Source: Frankia sp. AgB1.9
Lineage (GTDB): Bacteria; Actinomycetota; Actinomycetes; Frankiales; Frankiaceae
NCBI RefSeq assembly: GCF_016786355.1
Contig: NZ_JADWYX010000028.1
Coordinates: forward strand, 29,803 to 93,802
DNA length: 64,000 nucleotides
Direction of reading: 5' to 3'
The position numbers and the translations under genes were made by a program. Positions 33,300 through 41,789 of this stretch are shown piece by piece. The first letter of the stretch is position 1. The number at the start of each line of letters is the position of its first letter. Under the pieces are notes generated by a model. The model saw nothing but the letters and a program-made list of their open reading frames with translations, was not told the origin of the DNA and did no database searches.

Positions 33300-34226
33300 A
33301 TGATCGACTCGAAGTACCGGTACATCACGTACGAGTCCCTGGACGACGGGACGATCGTGCGGATCATGCTCAACCGCCCCGAGACGAGGAACGCCCAGAG
33401 CCGGGGGCTCCTGGTGGAGCTGGGCGAGGCGTTCCTGCGGGCCGAGGCGGACGACACGGTCCGAGTCGTGATCCTCGGCGGCCACGGCCCGATGTTCTCG
33501 ACGGGCCACGACATGGGCTCGAAGGAAGGCCGGGCGGACCACGCGCCAGGGCCGAACCAGCACCCGTCGGCGACCGTCAACGGCGCGACCCGGCAGGGCG
33601 CGGAGAAGCTGATGCTGCAGGAGTGGCACCACTTCTTCGAGAACACCCGCCGGTGGCGCAACCTCCGCAAGATCACCATCGCGGCGGTGCACGGCCAGGT
33701 CTACGCCGCCGGCCTCATGCTGATGTGGGCGTGTGACCTGATCGTCGCGGCCGAGGGGACGACCTTCGCCGACATGGTCGGGACCCGGCTCGGCATGTGC
33801 GGGATGGAGTACTTCGCGCACCCGTGGGAGTTCGGCCCGCGCAAGGCCAAGGAGCTGCTGCTGACCGGCGACTCCATCGACGCGGACGAGGCCCACCGGC
33901 TCGGCATGGTCTCCAAGGTCTTCCCGGCGGACGAGCTGGCCGACAGTGCCGTGGCTCTGGCCCGGCGCATCGCGGGCATGCCCACGATGGCGGCCCTGAT
34001 GATCAAGGAGTCGGTCAACCAGACCGTCGACAACCAGGGCTTCTACAACGCGCTGAACGCCTGCTTCACGCTGCACGAGCTGAACCACGCCCACTGGGCC
34101 TGGGTCCACCAGGGCGGTTTCCCGGTCGCGACGCCGGCCGAGGACGGCGTCCCGGACTGGCGGACCAGCCCGCCCGTGCTCCCGGCGCTGCGTGCCTTCG
34201 CCGCGGCCCCCGACCCGGTCGGTTAG
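33300..34226 (+). CDS. Enoyl-CoA hydratase/isomerase family protein
   Basis: A 308-residue crotonase. The oxyanion-hole segments are visible: FSTGHDMGSK (first) and AAVHGQVYAAGLMLMWACDLIVAAE (second), then VGTRLGMCGMEYFAHPWEFGPRKAKELLLTGDSI. It is longer than common hydratases because of an insertion of about 20 residues (EGRADHAPGPNQHP) and a C-terminal tail. It probably hydrates or isomerises the enoyl-CoA made by the acyl-CoA dehydrogenases. It leads a plus-strand operon with the genes at 34,231, 35,211 and probably 36,754. ATG chosen after GGAAAGG. Confidence 0.9.
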   Translation: MIDSKYRYITYESLDDGTIVRIMLNRPETRNAQSRGLLVELGEAFLRAEADDTVRVVILGGHGPMFSTGHDMGSKEGRADHAPGPNQHPSATVNGATRQGAEKLMLQEWHHFFENTRRWRNLRKITIAAVHGQVYAAGLMLMWACDLIVAAEGTTFADMVGTRLGMCGMEYFAHPWEFGPRKAKELLLTGDSIDADEAHRLGMVSKVFPADELADSAVALARRIAGMPTMAALMIKESVNQTVDNQGFYNALNACFTLHELNHAHWAWVHQGGFPVATPAEDGVPDWRTSPPVLPALRAFAAAPDPVG

Positions 34227-34230
34227 CGCC

Positions 34231-35214
34231 ATGGAGAACACGTTGAACGCTGAGGCCACCGAAGTCGACCTTGACGCGAGGATTCGCTGCAGCGAGTGGT
34301 CCCGGGTCACCTCGCTGTCCCCGGCCGGGACCGCGGGGACCTACCCGGGCTACCTGCTCGTCGAGCTCCCGCTGCCCTGGCCGCGCGACGTCGGCGAGAC
34401 CCCCGAGGCCGCCGCTCTCGCGCCGCTGCTGGCCTCGACCGGCTACCGGCTGCAGGCCGTCGTCCCGTCGGACCCTGCGGCGCCGCCCGCCGAGCGACGG
34501 GTGATCCTGCACGCGCGGACGCCGGGCCAGCAGTGGTTCGCCGGCTACCGCCGGTTCGAGCGCCCGGTCGGCGCGTCGCTGCCCGAGGCCGTCGCGGAGC
34601 TGCTCGCGGCAGCCGCCGAGCCGGGGCCGTCAGGCCTCGAAGCGCCGGGGGTCGACGTCCTGGTCTGCGGCCACGGCACCCGGGACAGCTGCTGCGGCCG
34701 GATGGGCGCCGGGCTCACGGCCCGGCTCGGCGCCGTCGCCGCGCCCGACGGCGTGACGATCTGGCGGACCAGCCACATGGGCGGCCACCGGTTTGCCGCG
34801 ACCTTCCTGCTGCTGCCGGAGGGCACGTCCTGGGCCTACGGCGACGTCGAGCTCGTCGAGACCGTGCTGCGCCGCAAGGGCGACTTCGACGCCGTCGCCG
34901 GCTACTACCGCGGCTGCTCGGGCCTCGACGGCCCGCAGGCGCAGGCACTGGAGGGCGAGGTCGCGCGCCAGGTGGGCTGGAGCCTGCTGGACTCGCCCAG
35001 AACCAGCACGTTCGACGGCTCGCGCGCGGGCCTGACCTGCGTGTATGACGGCGAGACGGTCACCTGGTCCGCTCAGGTCGGCAAGGGCCGTGCCGTCTCG
35101 ATGCCCGACTGCCAGAGCCCGCCCTCATCCGCGACCAAGACCCAGTCCGAATGGGCGGTCTCGGCGATCACTCGCGACCAGCACCTGCCATCACCTGACG
35201 GAGGAACTACATGA
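34231..35214 (+). CDS. Sucrase/ferredoxin-like (thioredoxin-fold [2Fe-2S]) protein
   Basis: A 327-residue protein of the Suc_Fer-like family, a thioredoxin-fold ferredoxin type. Conserved cysteines and histidines are present as VCGHGTRDSCCGRMG (about residue 148) and TSHMGGHRFAAT (about 182). The family is thought to bind an iron-sulfur cluster and carry electrons; function is poorly known. The start is 4 bp after the crotonase stop and its own stop overlaps the aldehyde dehydrogenase start (ATGA), so it belongs to that operon. The last 25 residues, rich in Ser/Thr/Gln, look unlike the rest of the family. Confidence 0.72.
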   Translation: MENTLNAEATEVDLDARIRCSEWSRVTSLSPAGTAGTYPGYLLVELPLPWPRDVGETPEAAALAPLLASTGYRLQAVVPSDPAAPPAERRVILHARTPGQQWFAGYRRFERPVGASLPEAVAELLAAAAEPGPSGLEAPGVDVLVCGHGTRDSCCGRMGAGLTARLGAVAAPDGVTIWRTSHMGGHRFAATFLLLPEGTSWAYGDVELVETVLRRKGDFDAVAGYYRGCSGLDGPQAQALEGEVARQVGWSLLDSPRTSTFDGSRAGLTCVYDGETVTWSAQVGKGRAVSMPDCQSPPSSATKTQSEWAVSAITRDQHLPSPDGGTT

Positions 35215-36677
35215 CTTTCGCGGGACTGAACGTCGCCAAGCTGCTCATCGACGGTCAGCTCGTCGATGCCGAGGGTGGCGCCACCTACGAGAACATCAAC
35301 CCGGCGACCGAACAGTCGATCGGCGTCGCGGCTGATGCCTCGACGGGCGACATCAACGCGGCCATCGCCGCGGCCCGCAAGGCCTTCGACGAGACCAGCT
35401 GGAGCACGGACGTCGCCCTGCGGGTGCGCTGTCTGCGTCAGCTGCACGAGGCGCTGTCCAAGCACGCGGAGCCGTTCAAGGCGATGATGACCGCCGAGGT
35501 GGGCCTGCCCACCAAGATGGTCGGCTCGACCTTCGACATGCCGGTCGAGAACGTCGGCTGGGTGACCGACCTGCTGGAGACGTACGAGTTCAGCCAGGAC
35601 CTGGGGCTCGGCAGCATCGAGGGCTTCGGCGCGCACCGCTGGACCGAGCGGGAGCCCTACGGGGTCGTCGGCGCGATCGTCCCGTGGAACCAGCCGCTCC
35701 AGGTCGCGCTGGCGAAGGTGGCGCCGGCGCTGGCCGCCGGGAACACGGTGATCCTCAAGGGGCCGCCGACCACGCCGTGGTGCGTGAGCGCCCTGGGCAA
35801 GCTCGTCGCCGAGTACACGGACATCCCGGCCGGCGTCTTCAACGTCATCACCAGCTCGGCCAACGACCGGGGCGAGGAGCTGATCACCGACCCGCGGGTC
35901 GACCTGATCAGCTTCACCGGCTCGACCGCCGTGGGCCGCCGGATCATGGAGCTCGGCGCCCAGACCGTGAAGAAGTGCTTCCTGGAGCTGGGCGGCAAGT
36001 CCCCGAACATCGTCTTCGAGGACGCCAACCTGCAGCAGGGGATCGGCATGTCGACCTTCATGGTCTGCCTGCACGGCGGCCAGGGCTGCGCCACGCTGTC
36101 GCGCCTGCTGCTGCCGCGGTCCATCTTCGAGCAGGGCGTGCAGATCGCCTCCGCGATGCTCTCGGCGATGCCGTACGGCGACCCGCTCGACCCGAACAAC
36201 GTGATGGGCCCGCTGAACAGCGGCAGGCACCGGGACAGGGTCGAGGCCATGGTCGACCGGGCGGTCGCCGCCGGCGGCACCCCGATCCTCGGCGGCCGGC
36301 GCCCACCGCAGCTGGAGACCGGCTACTACTTCGAGCCGACGCTGTTCGCCGACCTGCCGGAGGACGCGGAGATCGTCCAGAACGAGGTCTTCGGCCCCGT
36401 TCTCGTCATCCAGGCGTTCGAGGACGAGGACGACGCGGTCCGGATCGCGAACAACACCATCTTCGGGCTTTCCGGCGCCGTGTTCTCCGGCGACCACGAG
36501 AAGTCCAAGCGGGTGGCCCGCAAGGTACGCGCCGGCACGATGATCGTCGACGGCGGCATCTACTACGGCTCGGACGTCCCGTTCGGCGGTTACAAGCAGA
36601 GCGGCATCGGGCGCGAGATGGGCCAGATCGGCTTCGAGGAGTACCTCCAGGTCAAGGCGCTGTGCGAGCCGGCATGA
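35211..36677 (+). CDS. NAD(P)-dependent aldehyde dehydrogenase
   Basis: A 488-residue aldehyde dehydrogenase that oxidises an aldehyde to an acid. It has the N-terminal GLNVAKLLIDGQLV, the Rossmann motif FTGSTAVGRRIMELG, catalytic Glu259 (FLELGGKS) and Cys293 (GGQGCATLSRL), and the C-terminal FGGYKQSGIGREMG. It overlaps the upstream gene by 4 bp and has GGAGG 7 bp before its ATG. Operon context (crotonase, P450) suggests oxidation of an aldehyde produced by hydroxylation or cleavage of the pathway substrate. Confidence 0.92.
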   Translation: MTFAGLNVAKLLIDGQLVDAEGGATYENINPATEQSIGVAADASTGDINAAIAAARKAFDETSWSTDVALRVRCLRQLHEALSKHAEPFKAMMTAEVGLPTKMVGSTFDMPVENVGWVTDLLETYEFSQDLGLGSIEGFGAHRWTEREPYGVVGAIVPWNQPLQVALAKVAPALAAGNTVILKGPPTTPWCVSALGKLVAEYTDIPAGVFNVITSSANDRGEELITDPRVDLISFTGSTAVGRRIMELGAQTVKKCFLELGGKSPNIVFEDANLQQGIGMSTFMVCLHGGQGCATLSRLLLPRSIFEQGVQIASAMLSAMPYGDPLDPNNVMGPLNSGRHRDRVEAMVDRAVAAGGTPILGGRRPPQLETGYYFEPTLFADLPEDAEIVQNEVFGPVLVIQAFEDEDDAVRIANNTIFGLSGAVFSGDHEKSKRVARKVRAGTMIVDGGIYYGSDVPFGGYKQSGIGREMGQIGFEEYLQVKALCEPA

Positions 36678-36753
36678 CCGTCAGCACCAAGGGTCCCGGC
36701 GCCCCGGGAGCAGCAGTGTTATCCGCACGTGTACTTGTTGAGAGGAACTCCAC

Positions 36754-37944
36754 GTGAGCGCCGCCACGGAGATCTACTACGACCCGTACGACTTCGCGAT
36801 CGACGAGAACCCGTACCCCGTCTGGAAGCGCATGCGCGAAGAGGCGCCGTTGTACTACAACGAGCGCTACGACTTCTACGCGGTCTCGCGCTACGCCGAC
36901 GTCGAGGCGATCTCGGTCGACTGGCAGACGTACACGTCGTCCAAGGGCATCCTCATGGAGATGGTCAAGGCGGGGATTCCCACCCCGCCCGGCCTGTTCA
37001 TCGCCGAGGACCCGCCCGAGCACGACATGCACCGGCTGATCCTGAGCCGGGCGGTCACCCCGAAGCGGGTGCTCGTGCTGGAGGACCGCATCCGCGAGCT
37101 GTGCGCCGAGTACCTCGACCCGCTGGTCGGCAGCGGCCGGTTCGACCTGATGCAGGACTTCGCCAGCCAGCTTCCGATGCGGGTCATCGGCGCACTGGTC
37201 GGCATTCCCGACGAGTATCTGCTGACCCTGCGCGACCAGGTGGAGGAATCCGCCCGGCTCAAGGAGGAGAAGCCGCAGGAAGAGCAGCGGCTACCCAGCA
37301 TCGGCGAGCCGTACGCGCCCTTCCTGAAGTTCAAGAAGGGCAATCCCGCCGACGACTTCCTGACCACGCTGATCGAGGCCCGGTTCAAGGACGTCCTCAC
37401 CGGTGAGCAGCGCGGCCTGTCCGACGCGGAGATTCTCAACTACGTCGGCATGCTCTACGCCGCGGGCGTCGAGACCACGGCACGGCTGATCGGCTGGCTC
37501 GGCAAGACGCTCGCCGACAACCCCGACCAGCGCGCCCTCGTGGTGGCGGACAAGTCCCTCATCAACAAGACGGTCGAGGAGACGCTCCGTTACGAGGTGC
37601 CGTCGCCGATCCAGGTGCGGGTGACGAACAAGCCCGTCGAGCTGCACGGGCAGACGGTGGACGGCGGGAAGATCGTCACCCTGCTGACCGGCGCGGCCAA
37701 CCGCGACCCGGCCGCCTTCCCGGACCCGGACACGTTCGACATCCGCCGGAAGATGGACGCCCACATGACGTTCGGCAAGGGCGTCCACTACTGCTTCGGC
37801 GCCGCGCTGGCCCGCATCGAGGGCCGGATCGCGCTGGAGGAGATCCTGGACCGCTTCCCGAAGTGGGACCTCGACCTGTCCGGTGCGGAGCTCATCCACA
37901 CGGCCACGATTCGCGGTTACCACAAGCTGCCCGTGGTGCTCTGA
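36754..37944 (+). CDS. Cytochrome P450
   Basis: A 396-residue soluble bacterial P450. The I-helix oxygen-binding motif is AGVETT (residues 237-242), the ExxR motif is E276-T-L-R279, and the heme-binding loop FGKGVHYCFGAALA places the thiolate ligand at Cys347. It is a monooxygenase needing a ferredoxin and reductase; none is adjacent, but the Rieske protein at 9,081 and the Suc_Fer-like protein at 34,231 are candidates. GTG start with GAGAGG 8 bp upstream. It is the last gene before the presumed integrated element. Substrate not known, though CYP plus CoA genes is typical of terpene or steroid side-chain degradation. Confidence 0.92.
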   Translation: MSAATEIYYDPYDFAIDENPYPVWKRMREEAPLYYNERYDFYAVSRYADVEAISVDWQTYTSSKGILMEMVKAGIPTPPGLFIAEDPPEHDMHRLILSRAVTPKRVLVLEDRIRELCAEYLDPLVGSGRFDLMQDFASQLPMRVIGALVGIPDEYLLTLRDQVEESARLKEEKPQEEQRLPSIGEPYAPFLKFKKGNPADDFLTTLIEARFKDVLTGEQRGLSDAEILNYVGMLYAAGVETTARLIGWLGKTLADNPDQRALVVADKSLINKTVEETLRYEVPSPIQVRVTNKPVELHGQTVDGGKIVTLLTGAANRDPAAFPDPDTFDIRRKMDAHMTFGKGVHYCFGAALARIEGRIALEEILDRFPKWDLDLSGAELIHTATIRGYHKLPVVL

Positions 37945-38280
37945 CCAGCTCGGGCCAGCTCGGGCCAGCTCTGAGTCCAGGTCGGTCCGCCGGGCCAACG
38001 CGCTCCGGCCGACCGACGACCCCCCCCCCGGCCCCCCCCCCCCCCCGGGGGGGGGGCCCGGCCGCCCCGGTGGCCGGGGCGGGACGGGGCGGCGCGATGG
38101 GTGCGGCGGGGTCACGCCACCACGGCCCCGACCGTGGCCGAACCGCGCCAAACACAGGCGAACGAACACAACCAATGCTGAAACGCCTATACAGCCATGA
38201 CTACGTCAGCGACGATGCCTCAACCAGCCCAGCACGGACCAACCCCCGACGCCCTACCCCGCGCGCAAGGAAGACCCCCC
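37945..38280. other. Intergenic junction with tandem repeat and C/G homopolymer
   Basis: It starts with a 10-bp tandem repeat (CCAGCTCGGG twice, then partial). Then comes the C/G homopolymer palindrome at 38020-38056, then a more AT-containing stretch leading into the unknown gene at 38,281. No gene is supported. This is where the chromosomal operon ends and the presumed element begins. Confidence 0.6.
38020..38056. repeat. C/G homopolymer palindrome
   Basis: Ten C, two G, fifteen C, then ten G in succession, self-complementary in its second part. It could fold into a very stable hairpin that ends the P450 transcript, or it may be an assembly or sequencing problem. Confidence 0.7.
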
Positions 38281-38835
38281 ATGATCACTCTCATCACCCG
38301 CCGCATCCAAGCCGACCTACACGCCCTCATCCGCGCAGACGACCCCAGCCCCTCCGGCCTCGCCCGCGTCGCTCCCAACCTCCTAGCGCTCCTCACCGGC
38401 CGGCACACCCTGGAAGCCGCCCCCACCGCGTGGGCCAAAGTCCGAGACGCGATCAGCGCGCTACCCGCCACCCACTCCGAGGCCGCGACGATCCTGCTCG
38501 GCATCGGCCAACCTCCCCGCGCCAACCTCACCGAACGCCGCACCATCGCCGGGCACCTCTACCGCGTCGGCCCCGACCAGTTCTCACGCGAATACGAACG
38601 CCACGTACTCGACGCACTCACACTCGCCATCGCCGAACGCTCCGACCCCAACGCGACGCTCCCCGCACGGTTCTTGGCGTTGCGCCTACCGCCACCGCTC
38701 AGCGCCTTCCGTGCCGCAGCACGCGACCCCCAGATACGCGCCGCGCTACGCACCATGAGCACCCGCCCCACGCTCCCAACCCCCCGACTCTCCACCGCGA
38801 CACCGCAACCCGCGAAACCAGGATCCATGACCTGA
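38281..38835 (+). CDS. Protein of unknown function, element-borne
   Basis: A 184-residue protein I do not recognise. It is mostly helical by composition, with a basic C-terminus rich in Pro, Thr and Ser. No membrane segment or signal peptide is seen. ATG 38281 is preferred over 38197 because AGGAAG lies 9 bp upstream. Its codons use C in the third position but also many A-rich Arg/Thr codons, differing from the operon before it. It converges on the 39,055 gene across a repeat-rich spacer. Confidence 0.5.
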   Translation: MITLITRRIQADLHALIRADDPSPSGLARVAPNLLALLTGRHTLEAAPTAWAKVRDAISALPATHSEAATILLGIGQPPRANLTERRTIAGHLYRVGPDQFSREYERHVLDALTLAIAERSDPNATLPARFLALRLPPPLSAFRAAARDPQIRAALRTMSTRPTLPTPRLSTATPQPAKPGSMT

Positions 38836-38839
38836 CCAG

Positions 38840-39060
38840 CGCTAGCAGACCGCTTGCAAAAGGCAGCACCCCGAGGCGGGACCGCTCCTGAACACGTGAG
38901 GCCCTCCACCGCGTGGCCCACCAACGCCGTGCAGCGGAGGGCCTCGTGTGTCCCCACCGCGAACCTGTGACCTGCGCTTGCAGCCCGCTTGCAACAGCAA
39001 GCATCCCGCGGGATCGATCATGGTGCGAGCCTGCTTGCAGGCTGCTTGCAACTGCTAGCG
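38840..39060. repeat. Repeat-structured spacer with GCTTGCA iterons
   Basis: CGCTAGCAG at 38840-38848 and its complement at 39052-39060 bracket five GCTTGCA copies (38852, 38976, 38987, 39033, 39044) and a hairpin. Two pairs of copies are spaced by exactly 11 bp, one helical turn, as in protein-bound iterons. It lies between convergent genes at the left of the presumed element. Confidence 0.75.
38893..38950. terminator. Hairpin in repeat spacer
   Basis: The arms at 38893-38907 and 38936-38950 (GAGGCCCTCC and its complement at the core) enclose a 28-base loop. They could terminate the convergent transcripts. Confidence 0.5.
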
Positions 39061-39459
39061 TTCAGCCGCTGGGATAGACATTCCGGTATCACCCGCGAAA
39101 GGGAGCCGGACACCTGCCAGGCCACGTGTGGCCTCCGCTTGAAGTCGGGCTACCTGCTCATCTACCCGGCGTCGGAAAGCGGGATCCTCGTAGTACAGCA
39201 TGCACAGTTCCTCAAAACTGTGGGGCGGCTTGTAGCTCCCGACCACAACGCCGAGCGTGTAAACGCCATCCTCGTCGGGACCACTCGTGACCATGGCCCG
39301 CGCCCGCATGCCCTCGACGTCAGCAACAGGAATGATCTCGTCGCGAGGAAGTCGCACACCGGGTGGCGCAATCGACGTGATCTCACCGGGGTAGCCAGTG
39401 TGACGGAAGCTGACCTGTACCCGCAGATGAGGGAGCGCCTTCACTAGTTCAGCCAACAA
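39055..39459 (-). CDS. Small protein of unknown function, element-borne
   Basis: About 134 residues; I do not recognise it. It has a beta-rich N-terminus (LRVQVSFRHTGYPGEITSIAPPG) and a helical C-terminus (DPAFRRRVDEQVARLQAEA). The start is uncertain: the longest frame begins at a TTG; a GTG eight codons in is also possible. It is the last gene of a minus-strand series with less GC-biased codons than the chromosomal neighbours. Confidence 0.5.
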   Translation of the reverse strand: MLAELVKALPHLRVQVSFRHTGYPGEITSIAPPGVRLPRDEIIPVADVEGMRARAMVTSGPDEDGVYTLGVVVGSYKPPHSFEELCMLYYEDPAFRRRVDEQVARLQAEATRGLAGVRLPFAGDTGMSIPAAER

Positions 39460-39635
39460 CGTCGTTCCCCCGATCCCCCTGGTTGAACTGGCAAAAAGAA
39501 TGCGGCACCCCGGGGCGGTCGGTCAGGGAGGACATCGCCCCGGGGTGCCCTTCCGGCATACGGACGAATTCGAGTCCGCCGTTACCGGGAAGCCCTAACC
39601 GCTGTGGCGAACAACGGCCGGGCAGGTTCAAGCCT

Positions 39636-39875
39636 TTACTCGTCTGGGGGTGCCTCTTCGCGATACATGAATTGGTTGATCTCCCCGAACGGTGACCGAT
39701 AGGGCGCGGGCGTACCGTCTCGCTCGCGCGCCACGGGCGGCAGTGCGCGCCGGGCCTGCTCGTAGTGCGCAGTGATCAGGAAGTGCTCCCGTTCCCGTGC
39801 CATCGGCGGGAGACGGCTGTCCCTATCCACCACGGGTGCGTAGCGCGGGAAGTCCGCACAGGGGTCCTCTTTCAC
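39636..39875 (-). CDS. Small acidic/basic protein of unknown function
   Basis: A 79-residue protein with no recognised domain; rich in Arg, Glu and Pro. It begins with a GTG 3 bp after the stop of the 39,879 gene, which supports it being a real co-translated gene. Its sequence includes AREREHFLITAHYEQARRAL, probably helical. Confidence 0.45.
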   Translation of the reverse strand: MKEDPCADFPRYAPVVDRDSRLPPMAREREHFLITAHYEQARRALPPVARERDGTPAPYRSPFGEINQFMYREEAPPDE

Positions 39876-39878
39876 GGC

Positions 39879-40262
39879 CTACACCGGAGGTAGCGGCCCG
39901 CGCGTGGCCCGCCCCTGCGGGACTTCAGGGGCGGGCGCAGTGCCGCCCCGTTCTCGTCTCAGCCACGCGGGCGGGCCGGTCGGGATGGTGTGACCGATAT
40001 CCGCGAGCACGATGACGGCCGTAGCCACGTCCAACACCAGATTGCCAGGAATTGGAGGGTCGGCCAGCGGCGCGCGAGCGTCCGCGTCCGGCTCGTCGCT
40101 GAACGAGCGTCCGTCCGACCAGATCTGGATACGGGCCGCGCCCGGGATCGCGACCAACAGGCCCCGGGCCATTTCGGTTACGTCGCCGATCCGTTCCGCG
40201 AGCCGCGCGGGAACCGTCGCGAACGTATCGCCGCCCCCGTCGAGTTCGTACCTCACGATCAT
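39879..40262 (-). CDS. Protein of unknown function, element-borne
   Basis: A 127-residue protein that I do not recognise. The N-terminal part alternates strands (MIVRYELDGGGDTFATVP, ARIQIWSDGRSF); the C-terminus is proline/arginine-rich. It is in a row of minus-strand genes (NUDIX, the 360-residue protein, this, the 79-residue one) that probably form one transcript. Confidence 0.5.
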   Translation of the reverse strand: MIVRYELDGGGDTFATVPARLAERIGDVTEMARGLLVAIPGAARIQIWSDGRSFSDEPDADARAPLADPPIPGNLVLDVATAVIVLADIGHTIPTGPPAWLRRERGGTAPAPEVPQGRATRGPLPPV

Positions 40263-40329
40263 GTCGCGTCCGTTCCGCTCGTCTGCCGGTAGGCCGTATG
40301 AATCGGGTCGGTGCTGCGATTCCCTCGCG

Positions 40330-41412
40330 CTATTTCGGTCGGCGGAAAAGTCGCTCGAATGCGCCCGTGCCGTGGCGCAGGTCGAGCCACCGATTTAGTT
40401 CAGCGGCGTTGCCGCTGACCGTCGCCGCGACAATCAAGACGTGCAGTTCCTCGCTTTCGATGCCGCCTATCTCGCCAAGAAAGGTGGCATAGCGTGCGCT
40501 CACCTGCCGGTGGTAGGCAGCCATGGCAGCGATGTAGCGCTCTATGTCGGCTCGCCGAAAATCGTCCGGCGACGGTAGTCCCGCGAGGAAATCCCGGTCC
40601 GCGTCGCTCAGTCGGCCTATTGTGTCGCGGAACATGACTCGTTCCGAACCGTCGGACGGTTCGCGTAGTCCTAGAGCCTTGGCGGTATGGCGCGCGACAA
40701 TCCGCGCCTCGCGGTCGGTCGCCCCTTCCGTGATTATCCCCAGGTTGCGCGTCGATTCCGCGTCCGGGCGATCGAGCGGTGAGTACGGGCTTCCCCCGGG
40801 TTCACGGCGGTTAATGCCGTAGCGAGCACGGAAGATCCTGGCGTTATGGATTACGTACTCGCGGAAAGCGCCGTAGTGCAACGAGTCGTGGAGATAGGAA
40901 CGGAGGAGATCCAGAGCGACAAGAGCGTAGGGGGTCGCGGGCTGAGATTGGTTCAGGTGGCCGTGTCGTGTGACGATCGCGCCCATCTGCTCATGCCGGT
41001 ATCCCTGGTCTACGTGATGGAACCCCCCGTACCTTTCCACGGAGTTCGAGCGGACTCCGACCCAGACCCGATCAGGCGGCAACATCCCGTGAAGCCCAAG
41101 CTGGCCGTAGCGGGCCGACGCCAGCGCCGTTCCTACCCGGAAGATCTCGCGAACCGGCCCGGCAACCGAGCGCAGCAGTTCATCAAGCGTCAGGAAACCA
41201 ATGTCCGGGTGCGCCGGATGGTCGCGATCCAGTGCGACCGTTGCCCGCGCTGCGGCTAGGAAAAGGCTAGCGTCGGCACGGTCCGCGAGGCTGCCCGCTA
41301 ACTGCTCGTTCGGCGCCAGCGACGATGCCGGGATCCGGCTTAACTCTCGGACTGGATCAACGCGCGATGTGACTCGTGGATCCCCTCCGGTAGTTGGTCG
41401 GGCGGAAACCAC
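40330..41412 (-). CDS. Protein of unknown function with HDSLHYGAFREY segment
   Basis: A protein of up to 360 residues that I do not recognise. Histidines cluster in YGGFHHVDQGYRHEQ and SYLHDSLHYGAFREY, so a metal site is conceivable, but no family can be named. Only one in-frame GTG start (41412) is available, which would overlap the NUDIX gene by 73 bp; a CTG start after the NUDIX stop may be the true one. Codon use is less GC-biased than in the chromosomal genes. Confidence 0.5.
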   Translation of the reverse strand: MVSARPTTGGDPRVTSRVDPVRELSRIPASSLAPNEQLAGSLADRADASLFLAAARATVALDRDHPAHPDIGFLTLDELLRSVAGPVREIFRVGTALASARYGQLGLHGMLPPDRVWVGVRSNSVERYGGFHHVDQGYRHEQMGAIVTRHGHLNQSQPATPYALVALDLLRSYLHDSLHYGAFREYVIHNARIFRARYGINRREPGGSPYSPLDRPDAESTRNLGIITEGATDREARIVARHTAKALGLREPSDGSERVMFRDTIGRLSDADRDFLAGLPSPDDFRRADIERYIAAMAAYHRQVSARYATFLGEIGGIESEELHVLIVAATVSGNAAELNRWLDLRHGTGAFERLFRRPK

Positions 41413-41789
41413 CGTGCCTCCAGGATCTCCAGTGCATTGACCTTGAGTTCGCCACCAGTAAACGTCGCCGCGTAGGCCACCTCTACCCGCAACTTGTAAC
41501 CACTTTTCAGATGGACCATTTCAGAGACCGCGACGTCCAACCCGGTTTCCTCGCGAACCTCGCGAACAATCGTGTCCTCGAAACGCTCGCCGGACTTTGC
41601 GTATCCCGTCGGAAGGCCCCACTGTCGCCCCTCCGGCCAGAGCCGGTGACGAAGCAGGAGAATCCGCCCATCGCTATCCGCCACGATGCCCGTGACGCCG
41701 ACCATAAATTTGGAGTGGACCGCCCACAAGACCCACCATTGAGCCGGGCCGCGAATAGTCCGCCACGCCACCGCCACCACTTTCCGCAT
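41340..41789 (-). CDS. NUDIX hydrolase
   Basis: A 149-residue NUDIX protein that hydrolyses a nucleoside diphosphate linked to another moiety. The NUDIX box GX5EX7REVxEExGL is complete in GYAKSGERFEDTIVREVREE (about residues 62-81) followed by TGL. A hydrophobic segment WWVLWAVHSKFMVGVTGIV precedes it. The ATG at 41789 is supported by GGGAG ten bases upstream; a longer open frame to 41972 has no such support. It is first in a minus-strand operon on the presumed element and divergent from the XRE-TPR regulator. Confidence 0.85.
   Translation of the reverse strand: MRKVVAVAWRTIRGPAQWWVLWAVHSKFMVGVTGIVADSDGRILLLRHRLWPEGRQWGLPTGYAKSGERFEDTIVREVREETGLDVAVSEMVHLKSGYKLRVEVAYAATFTGGELKVNALEILEARWFPPDQLPEGIHESHRALIQSES

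Noticed and set aside
35090..35175. A third copy of the 79-bp repeat near the end of the Suc_Fer-like gene
   Set aside because: Only a short stretch (TCGGCGATCA) is similar and no inverted arm is present.
38840..39060. CRISPR array
   Set aside because: The repeats are only 7 bp and irregularly spaced overall; no spacers of constant length and no cas genes.
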